A stretch of DNA of 64,000 nt from Acheta domesticus (Eukaryota; Arthropoda; Insecta; Orthoptera; Gryllidae): positions 3,015,371 to 3,079,370 of the forward strand of contig JAHLJT010000631.1 of NCBI GenBank assembly GCA_031308135.1. Reading direction: 5' to 3'. Each line of letters opens with the position of its first letter. The stretch's first letter is position 1. Made by a program: the position numbers and the translations under genes. The notes under the pieces are model-generated. The model had not been told where the DNA came from. It saw only the letters and a list, made by a program, of their open reading frames with translations, and made no database searches. Shown here one piece after another: positions 56,225 to 64,000 of the stretch.

Positions 56225-56785
56225 GTGTAGTACTGGCAAAGGTGGCTCAGCGAATCGATGTAACTGCAATGCTTCTAACCGGGAGGTCCTAGAGTTCAAA
56301 TCCTCAAGGTGGCAGGATTTTTGACACTAGCTAGAAGAGAGTAGAACCCAGACGCGGTCCGGAGGAGAATTCTAGCAGCTGGCTGCTCTGATCGGTAATT
56401 TTCTGTGGTTTCTCCAATCAAGATCAGGGGAATGTCGGGACCCTAACAAACGGACAACGGATTGTGAGCCATCTTTTCTTCCTCTTCCTTGTGCTATTCT
56501 CATCCGTTACGTACACTCCTTTATACTTACACGAACTATAACACCACATATGTTGAAAGACCAGTCGGGAACTTAGAGCTAGTTCCAACTGAGGTTGTGC
56601 CCCGCTGGTGGGAGACACCTGGTTGGGGAAACCCGTGCAAGCCGATGTAGGTCGGCGCCGGATCTCGCCATCCAGCAGAGAGAAATCACTGCCATCTCTC
56701 GCGTTAAAAACAGACACTCCCCTTAAGGGACTAATGATCTTAGGAGTTGACGCGCCCAGAAACACAATTCAATCAAACAATTAAT
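56225..56785 (+). mobile_element. SINE family S, full-length but diverged
   Basis: Head: AAGGTGGCTCAGCGAATCGA and GAGTTCAAATCCTCAAGG (B-box region). Body: GGAGGAGAATTCTAGCAGCT, CCCCGCTGGTGGGAGACACC, GGCGCCGGATCTCGCCATCC. Tail: ACGCGCCCAGAAACAC then AATTCAATCAAACAATT, a decayed (AATC)n. Same structure as 40815-41381 in opposite orientation. Confidence 0.85.
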
Positions 56786-57039
56786 ATCGCCCAATATAAT
56801 AATTCCTATTTGACCCTTCCGCAGTAAAGGTGCCAATTAAATTTGTAAAGTAAAGGTGGCAAGTTTTTTTTTTAAGATCAAGCTTCATGCTCCGACATTT
56901 TATTTATTCTTGTTCATAATCAGAAGGTGCATATGGTGCAGTCTTTTGGTGCGGGTAAGTCAGGGCACCTGTATATTGAACTGAATTCTGAAAGTAGGGG
57001 AAGTATTCGGACGTATCATTATTTTGCTATTTCCCCGCT

Positions 57040-57380
57040 GAAGATGCTGTGGATTGACATTGTTGGACAAAGTAAGAAACGAAGAAATTAAAAGAAAAGC
57101 AGAAGTGAGTTGCAACATGATTGATACCATTGAAATTAAAAGGCTCAAATGGTATGGTCATTTAAACAGAATGGGTAAAGAACGATGGCCTCTAAAGCTC
57201 TGGAATTGGACACCAACATCACACAGAAAACGAGGAAGACCCAGAAGTACATGGAAGGAAGGAGTAGAGAAGGCAATGGACAGAAGAGGATTAACTGCAG
57301 AAGACTGCAGTGACAGACTAAAATGGAAACTGGGATGCGAGAGACGCCCAATGGTGTAGAATACTCGCAATATTACTACT
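57040..57380 (+). mobile_element. RTE-like LINE, 3' end fragment
   Basis: The fragment contains the last part of a reverse-transcriptase ORF and a short trailer with AATATTACTACTAC. It lacks the catalytic reverse transcriptase and endonuclease domains. The upstream border is unclear because an in-frame TGA lies at 57039-57041. Confidence 0.65.
57042..57359 (+). pseudogene. RTE-like reverse transcriptase C-terminal domain
   Basis: The open frame starts after a stop at 57039-57041 and ends at a TAG (57357-57359). No ATG begins it. Visible motifs, in order: TLLDKVRNEEIKRK, RLKWYGHLNRMGKERWP, KRGRPRSTWKEGVEKAM, LTAEDCSDRLKWKLG. This series (RLxWxGHxxRM, then RGRPxxxW) is a well-known C-terminal signature of endonuclease/reverse transcriptase ORFs of RTE-type and related LINEs. 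The frame is intact, unlike the R4-like copy, so the insertion may be younger; the rest of the element is missing. Confidence 0.75.
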
Positions 57381-57419
57381 ACCCCGCTGATTTCTTGGCG
57401 AGTCTTTCTCACGCGTGAT

Positions 57420-57660
57420 TACTCTGGCTTCAGCAGCGGGTGGCGCGCGTCCTCCGCCAAGATCCTCTCCCTCCTTCACGGCCTCACACACGCTCACATC
57501 GCCGCCGCCCTGGCGGCTTCGCGTGTTTCTCGGCGCACAACATTACGCTGCGGACGAGCGTTCTCGGAGGCGTTGTGGACGTCCTTCCCTTCCTGAATTG
57601 GCAGACGGACGGTGCGGGCCCCGCGTGCCGCTGGTCGCGCTCCAACAGGTATGAATGGAG
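57420..57660. other. GC-rich CpG island 13
   Basis: A short CpG-rich segment (CATCGCCGCCGCCCTGGCGG at 57498) directly after the LINE fragment. Open on both strands and not recognised as an exon. Confidence 0.45.
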
Positions 57661-57669
57661 CGGAAGGGG

Positions 57670-58490
57670 GAAAAAAGGCGGGCGTTATTGGATCTGCTGT
57701 CAGGAGATTCGTTCGAGACTGTGGGCGACTCACAGGACAGGCCTCCGGGAGCTGTGTGATCGATGACACAGCTGGAGTTGAACGCTAGCCATTAACGTTC
57801 TTGGAACTCTCATTTCGTTCTGTTCCCAGAAAGTGACGAGCGGTCAAAGAAAACTCTAGCTCTGAAGGATACGTACAAACACGTACGTGTAAAAACAAAA
57901 CATATTTGGGTTAATGTTCGAAATACGGAGTAATGAAATGTGTTTTGAACTCATCTGGATTGTGAAATACTCTTCGCTTACTTCCTTGAACATAAACTAT
58001 ATTGTTTTATATATTACGGAACCAAAAATGTCCATCATCTTGGTCAAGTAACGCTTTCCTTCAGTTCTCGAGTCTTAAACGAGAATATAAAAAAATCGTA
58101 TGATTTAAACCGCCCATTAATTAGAAGGCACATGCAATGTCTCTCCGTTCGTTTCTTCCGTAATAACCAGACACCTACTGAGAAATAGAGAATTCCAAGA
58201 AAATACTATTACCTAAATGGAGATACGCAAGTATATTAATAATACGTCAAACATTACGTTAACAACGCACGTCAGTAATTTTAGCGGTCTTTCTCTTACA
58301 AATATTTGTCACTTTAAACATTAAAGGAAAGTATACGGAATTGTGAAAATTTTTCTAACGTTTAGGAAAATTACCGCATTTCCTTAGACAATTTCACTCA
58401 GGTGATATTGGCCAATGAAATTGAAGAATCGGTTTGCACGAGCCAATCATAACTGTATTTCTCTTGGAAACCACATTTGTCAATAGTTTT
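57670..58490. other. No recognised feature
   Basis: A+T-rich sequence with stops in all frames. Confidence 0.35.
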
Positions 58491-58494
58491 TACT

Positions 58495-59508
58495 TTCCCG
58501 TCCGTATACGTTCGTATATACGGAGTAATATACGTAGTATAGGGAAAATTATGTAAAGCTGCGCGGAAGAACTGTGAATTTCGACGGAAAAAAATTCATT
58601 GCCGGGCGCTGATAACGAAAAAGTGGATAAAACCAGTTGCTAAATTAAGAAAAAAATCCCTTAACACGTGCTGCAGCCAGATTCCCTCGTTTGTGGGTTC
58701 TTGATACCGAAAAACCAATTGAAAAGAAAACGTCCGTCTGTCTGGCCGTCCGTCTGTAAACACTACTAGCGCCTAAGGTACGATTTCTTCCAAAATGGAT
58801 ATTTCCCGGTCGATCTGGTTTGAATCAAAGATTCGAGATTTCGAAATTTTCGAGATTTTGAAAAATATTCTTTAAAATTTGGGGGTACGCAACGATTTTC
58901 ACTGAAACCTAGCGCAAATTTTTGCATTTCCACAAACGCTCAAACGCCATTTTCTCATAAAAATTTTTCAAACTTTTCGATCGGATAGCGCTAATTGCAC
59001 TCTTTAATATGACGTAAAGCTTATTTTGAGGTACTTTATTGTTTTTTTCAAAAATTACATAAATGTATTTTTTGAAAGATCTCTTCTTCTTTAACATGCA
59101 CAATACCAGCAATTTGCAAACATTATTTTATTTGTGAGTGTAAGTGCTTCAAATAACTTCAAATGAAGTATTTTGAAAACTCAAAAATTGTCTATGAAAA
59201 AGAGCTTCAAATTTCGCATTTTTAATAGCGCTAAAACGCCATTTTCTTTAAAACGGCACACAATTTTTAAAAGAAAATTGCCATTTAGGACTAGGTTTTT
59301 GTGTTCTTTAATATATTAAAATGAATATTTCCGTTCTATACCATTAGGAAACGAAAAAACTAAGAAAATGTCAAAAAAATGTACTTTGGGCGGCGATAAA
59401 TGGCAGTTGGCAAGAGTATATGTCAATTCCGAATAGCTAGAACCAAGGAAATAGAAAATTAATACGGGTAAGTCTGTGTCATTCTGTAGCACCACTAGTT
59501 TTTCTTAC
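58495..59508 (-). mobile_element. Dispersed repeat A, copy 5 (most complete)
   Basis: Read on the minus strand it starts CTAGTGGTGCTACAGAATGA, passes through a TTCTTAGTTTTTTCG-like A+T-rich part and reaches the core (AAATATCCATTTTGGAAGAA, CGCTAGTAGTGTTTACAGAC, GGACGGCCAGACAGACGGAC), then CGGTATCAAG. It ends ACTCCGTATATACGAACGTA, TACGGACGGGAAAGTAAAAA. About 1.0 kb. No terminal inverted repeats, tRNA-like head, or open frame of a transposase was found. Confidence 0.6.
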
Positions 59509-59514
59509 CTTCTT

Positions 59515-60690
59515 TACTACAAATGCGGAGAGACCAAATTCACTGCGATGACATCTTTTCACGAAACAATTCTTTTACTGAGTTGCAGACTCTTTGACAC
59601 CTGGGCCTTGTCTGGTCATTTAATGAAATTTCATAATTAACTTTATTCCTGCATGGACAGTCCTTATTCAGTTCTAAGTTCGTTAAATAGTCTTCGTAAA
59701 TACAACATGAAGTTCTGAATTTCGCAGATAACTTCACTCACTGCTTTGCAGTTCATGAATTTATCCGTAAAGGCAGAACCACTTGTATTTTTCCTATGAC
59801 AAACCACTCCGACATTTCCATGACAACTCGAATCATAATACTGCTCTCGTTTACAAGATGTCAGAAGTTATTGTTCCTACAGAGATACACTAAGATCTCG
59901 CTTCCTGACGATATGTTTTTTCAAAGATCTAGATTAAATTTTCCAAATTATCCAAAGGTATCAAGACATAAAAACGTTTTCTGGTTTCTGAAGACAGTGC
60001 TGAACAGTATTTGTGCCTTTACTACATCCGGACACAATCTTTCTTACGTAAAATATTATATTCGCTAAGATAAACAGTCACATACGCAGAACAGAAGCTT
60101 ATTCAATTCAGCGAAGTATGTTTTCAAGGTGTGTTATTCTCTACTGAAGACAATTAGCGTGAAAAAACATAGTTCTTTATGGCTGCATCACTATTCCACG
60201 AAATTACATGCAGTAAGCCGTTAAAGTAGGCTTCTCCTATTATTAAAACAGTCTCGTTTTCCAACTTCCGCAACTGCCAATTAAAAATTTACGGCCAGAT
60301 ATTTCATGCCATAAAGTTGACCATAATCACAACAATTTAAACTAAACGAACATGCTAACAAGACGATGTGAAAATGTATTATGCGACTTTGGGTATGAGA
60401 ATCACCGAAACATTAATGCGTGAGAGCCATATAACATGTCCACAATGGAAGCATGACATAATCAACCGTCAGCCATGGTTTCATTCTTCATGACTCAGCG
60501 TTTAAAAATAAATTTTACGATCTTTACGATATTTTGGTTTTACTAGTATTACGACACTTGATGCGTCTTTAATAACTTTTCATTTTATTACTTATTTTCA
60601 TTACCAATAATAATATACTTTGATCTATTAATCATTCTTACTATTCTTTTACTTTCTACGTACACACATAATAAAGAGAAAATATTGTAA
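59515..60690. other. No recognised feature
   Basis: A+T-rich sequence with frames of up to 90 codons (59796-60068, plus strand) that match nothing I know. Confidence 0.35.
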
Positions 60691-60694
60691 TGTT

Positions 60695-61210
60695 TTAGAA
60701 AAAAAACGGTAATTTTTCGACAGAAAAACTCGTATTGTGGGACCGTGGTATTTAAAAAGTACCTACAAGTTCCTATTTATAGTACATTACTTGCTCAAAA
60801 CCCACGCTTTGTGGATCATAGATATTACCGACATCTCGATTGACGGCAAAACATATCTGTGGCCAACACTAGCGCCTAAACCGTTCAAGTGATTTTGTCC
60901 ACAATTGATATACCGCATGGTTCTGGACGAACTCGAGGCTCAATGATTTTGAACAGAAATATTTTGATTTTTGGGGGTACATTACATTATGTACATTTTC
61001 AATTTTTTCTCAATAATAGCTCCAAATTTATTGATTAAGTATATTTTTTGGACAGAGTAAAGAACGTTAAAAAATTGCGAAGGTCTCATTTTCGTTTAAA
61101 TTTTCGAAAAGTAGAAATGTTCAAACATTTTTTGATGTCCAATCTGTTGATAACAAGTTCTTAGTGATACTGGCCACTTGGGAATAAACAAAGACGATTT
61201 GGCGATTCTT
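60695..61210 (-). mobile_element. Dispersed repeat A, copy 6
   Basis: The plus strand has GTGGCCAACACTAGCGCCTA, AACCGTTCAAGTGATTTTGT and CCACAATTGATATACCGCAT, that is the core in reverse orientation, with GAACTCGAGGCTCAATGATT beyond it. The ends are lost. Confidence 0.5.
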
Positions 61211-61214
61211 CGTA

Positions 61215-63100
61215 GAAATTCCTTTTAAAAGTTTTGTAATTGTACATTGATTTTTCACAGAAACAGTCCACGTTAGTGATACATTATTCAGATCACTGAT
61301 AGATTACGATAACTTGCTAAATGCTGTTGCAATAGGCATAATTTACTGGGAATAAAATGTAATTGATGAGTTCTTCCGATAGCAAGAGTCTAGTGAGCTT
61401 CCTCCTACAGGACCATTGTAATGTATTAAATGTGGACATTGACATTAATGGAGGTGTTCAAACGAGCAGCGCAGAAGCAATACCGCGTCACAATCTGTCA
61501 GCACAATACGGTTCTAATTGGCAACCTTCACCCCGCACCACTTGGAAGCGCCACCGAGTAGCCAAGCAACCGAGTAGACAGACCCAGAGCTGCGAGACAG
61601 GTTGATATGAGTAAGTGAATTTCAATTGAGGCGTTACAGGATAATAATGAAATTGAACAAGGAACATCTTATAGCTCCCAGACTTTCATATTACAAAAGG
61701 AATTGTAAGAATAATAATCAAATCCCATTCACGTGATTCTTGTAAGTCTCTCTTTATTAATCTAGGAATTTTACCATTACGTTGCCTCCTGATTTGCGAA
61801 TTAGTAGTTTTTGTCAAAAATGACTTACTTAAGGACATACAAAAATGACTTACATAAGGGAATATATTTTCAGCAAACGCCGATGTCTTTAAGTGTAACA
61901 CACGACGTAGTAATCATATTAATTTGGTGGCAGTATCAACAGTTCACTACAACAAATTCACATACAATTCATGTACATTATTCTACAACACTTTGCCAGA
62001 TGACAATAAACGATTAAATTCGATAGAATAGTTTAAGTCCCAAGTAAAATATTTTCTGCTGCATAACTGTTTCTATATAATTCGAGACTATACGGAGCAT
62101 CAAAAGGAAAGTAACATTAATTTTAACAATGCTAGTTAATGTAATTATTTACCATTTGGACTGTATAATTCTAAAGAACTTGTAACAAGTACTGTACCAC
62201 AGCTTCCGGGTCGGTGACCACCATTTCGATCAGGTTTTTCTTCCAGTTTCCATGATCCTTTGAGCAAGTGCTGAGATGGCCCCTTGTTTTGCTACTGGAA
62301 CTTCATTATTTGTGCACGTATTCTGAATTTCAGTGGGAAATATAGTTATTCAAATTTTCGATCTCCATATTGTCGCGGCAAAAAATATTATTCTTTCATG
62401 AAGAACATAATGAGGGTTCAAGGGACAAATATACAGTTAATTTACCTTTGGAAATAGATTTTATTATATAGGAGCGAATATTTTGTCAACAAAACTAGAA
62501 AAAACCGCTCTTTTCTTCTGTATTCAAAATTCGACTAGAATATGGCTTAGGAAAGAGATCACAGAATTATGAAAATGTACACAGAATTCACTTCTCCCCA
62601 TAGTTCGCCACACACAGTTTTTAACATAATTTTTTTTACGTAAATAACATAAATAAATGAATATTTCATAATAAATGTTTTAATAATACTACATGTTACC
62701 TTTATTGTTGGTTGAATTACTGATAAAATTTCGGTCAATGGTCACAATGACTTCAGTGATCCTCTCTAAGAACGGCTGCAATGTAAGAAATAACTTTGGC
62801 TATTCTTTTTTCCATTGCAATGGATGTGTCTGAAATTTCCCGTTAATTTTATTTTTATTTTTTCATTGAGTAGTACATTTCACAGAAAATTATACTTCTT
62901 TTCAGACTGAATAATGTGACTACAATGATAAAACGGGTAAAGTGTTTCGGGATTTTTTGGTGGCGGCAGAATTTCTACCTTTTTTCACTATGTTTAAAAA
63001 AATATAGGCAAACAAAATTACATTTCTTAATTATCACTACCTAAGAAAATCTGCATACATTATCTCAAATATTAATATTAATTATTTTGTTTTATTAGTT
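61215..63100. other. No recognised feature
   Basis: A+T-rich sequence with short frames only. The phrase ATGACTTACTTAAGG or ATGACTTACATAAGG is repeated at 61819 and 61846. No gene was recognised. Confidence 0.4.
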
Positions 63101-63107
63101 GATTATA

Positions 63108-64000
63108 TTTCTTCATTTTGTGAAGGCTCTGGAGTAATGGGGGCTTTGCAGTACATAAAGCCCTATCCATTCCTCGGTAGTGGTGCTGAGCGGTTCCCGT
63201 TGGAAATGTTGGTAATAATTTTCAATAGAAATAATTGAATATTATTGATTTAGTGTATTCAGTGAATAGTATGTGAATAAATGATATTGATGATATTACG
63301 ATTAGATTTAATTTAAATATATTAATGAATACAAAAATAAAATAATAAATCAACTCAACAGGAAAGAGGCATGTATTTAGTGCCAAGAGTTTAATCCTCT
63401 TCATTTTGTAAGGGTTCTGGGATGATAGGCTGCAGCTCATTAAGCCCATCCGTTCTTCGGTGGTAGTGCTCAGAGGCTTCGTGTAAAAGAGGCTCATATT
63501 TAGTTTCCACAAGTTGAGAGTGTACTCTTAACTTCGGGGGTGTAGGAGGTGCTTTTGGGTGTAACGGAGAGGGAGGGGGCTTCGGGCTGCAGCTACAAAA
63601 ACCATCCATCTCTCGGTGGCGCTGCTCAGTGGATATGCGTCCACGCCAGCCTCAACAGGAGAGAGGCTCGTATTTATTGTCCAGCGAGTTTAGAGAGTTT
63701 AATCCTCTTCATTTTGGAGGGTTCTGGGGTGATGGGGGGCTTCGGGCTGCAGCCCATCCGTTCTTCGGTGGTAGTGCTCAGTGGCTCCGTGGAAAAAGGC
63801 CTCATATTTAGTTTCCGATGTCAAGATTGTACTCTTAACTTCGGGGGTGAAGGAGGTAATTTTGGGGTGATGGAGCCCCCCGTCTTCATCACCCCAAAAG
63901 CACCTCCTTCCACCTCCAGAGGGGTCCAGAGGGATCCAAAGCACCTCTAGAGGGGCTTTGGGCTGCAGCTCCAAAGACCATCCGTCTCTCGGTGGTGCTG
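63108..64000. repeat. Tandem repeat, about 308-bp unit, runs off window
   Basis: TTAATCCTCTTCATTTTG occurs at 63391 and 63699, and a degenerate counterpart begins near 63112. Each unit has CTTCGG(T)GGTAGTGCTCAG, CTCATATTTAGTTTCC, TGTACTCTTAACTTCGGGGG and GGCTGCAGCT followed by CATC(C/T)(A/G)TCTCTCGGTGG. Two sub-blocks with the shared TCGGTGG(C/T)(G/A)(C/G)TGCTCAG ending suggest an older internal duplication. The first unit is interrupted by A+T-rich sequence at about 63210-63350. The array continues past the window end. Minus frames include proline-rich stretches, which are probably incidental. Confidence 0.8.
63852..63907. repeat. Inverted repeat (hairpin) in the last tandem unit
   Basis: GGAGGTAATTTTGGGGTGATG (arm 63852-63872) pairs with CATCACCCCAAAAGCACCTCC (63887-63907) at 19 of 21 positions with a 14-base loop. 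The preceding unit at 63548 has only the equivalent of one arm (GGAGGTGCTTTTGGGTG), so the second arm is an insertion in this unit. Confidence 0.8.

Overview
The window looks like non-coding, repeat-dense DNA from a large animal genome, most likely an arthropod and probably an insect. The evidence is a low-GC background carrying CpG-rich islands, hAT and piggyBac DNA transposons, RTE-like and R4/Dong-like non-LTR retrotransposon remnants, and tRNA-derived SINEs. I could not fix the species, and the insect call is an inference. I see no convincing intact host protein-coding gene, rRNA or functional tRNA gene, and no bacterial-type gene organisation. Most long open frames are by-products of GC-rich or G/T-rich tandem repeats that stay open in several frames at once.

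Layout. 1-3 kb: A+T-rich unique sequence. 3.0-3.9 kb: proline-codon-like C-rich minisatellite. 3.96-7.1 kb: two copies of a CATCGATG-rich dispersed repeat (repeat B); the first is split by an internally deleted piggyBac (TTAA ends) that keeps a C-terminal cysteine-rich remnant, and a 566-bp hAT-like element with GTAGAC-rich ends lies between them. 8.08-8.99 kb: a hAT-like element with 8-bp target duplication that contains a copy of another dispersed family (repeat A). 9-14 kb: further repeat A and B pieces, AT-rich tracts, a small palindromic element and one exon-like 169-bp segment. 15.2-16.1 kb: GC island with a pentanucleotide array. 16-21 kb: SINE pieces, a hAT-like MITE and two GC islands. 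21.18-21.59 kb: 51-bp minisatellite with alternating monomers. 22.4-24.5 kb: G-rich minisatellite split by a 789-bp hAT-like element. 25-27.7 kb: SINE, hAT-like MITE and three GC islands. 28-33 kb: sparse, with a GGT-rich tract, an AT microsatellite and a long imperfect hairpin. 33.9-36.6 kb and 40.8-42.3 kb: clusters of one tRNA-derived SINE family, with nesting. 37.7-39.1 and 40.5-40.8 kb: GC islands. 45.3-47.5 kb: two 5'-truncated R4/Dong-like LINE copies embedded in TAA microsatellites, one split by a 777-bp hAT-like element. 47.5-53.1 kb: GC islands and GC-rich satellites. 53.9-61.2 kb: several repeat A copies, SINEs and the 3' end of an RTE-like LINE. 63.1-64.0 kb: a tandem repeat of about 308 bp running off the window end.

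The genes that exist are transposon-derived and broken, so no cellular pathway can be assigned. What the window records best is insertion history: hAT into LINE, hAT into minisatellite, piggyBac into repeat B, repeat A inside hAT, and SINE into SINE. All family assignments come from reading motifs and termini by eye; no database search was run.
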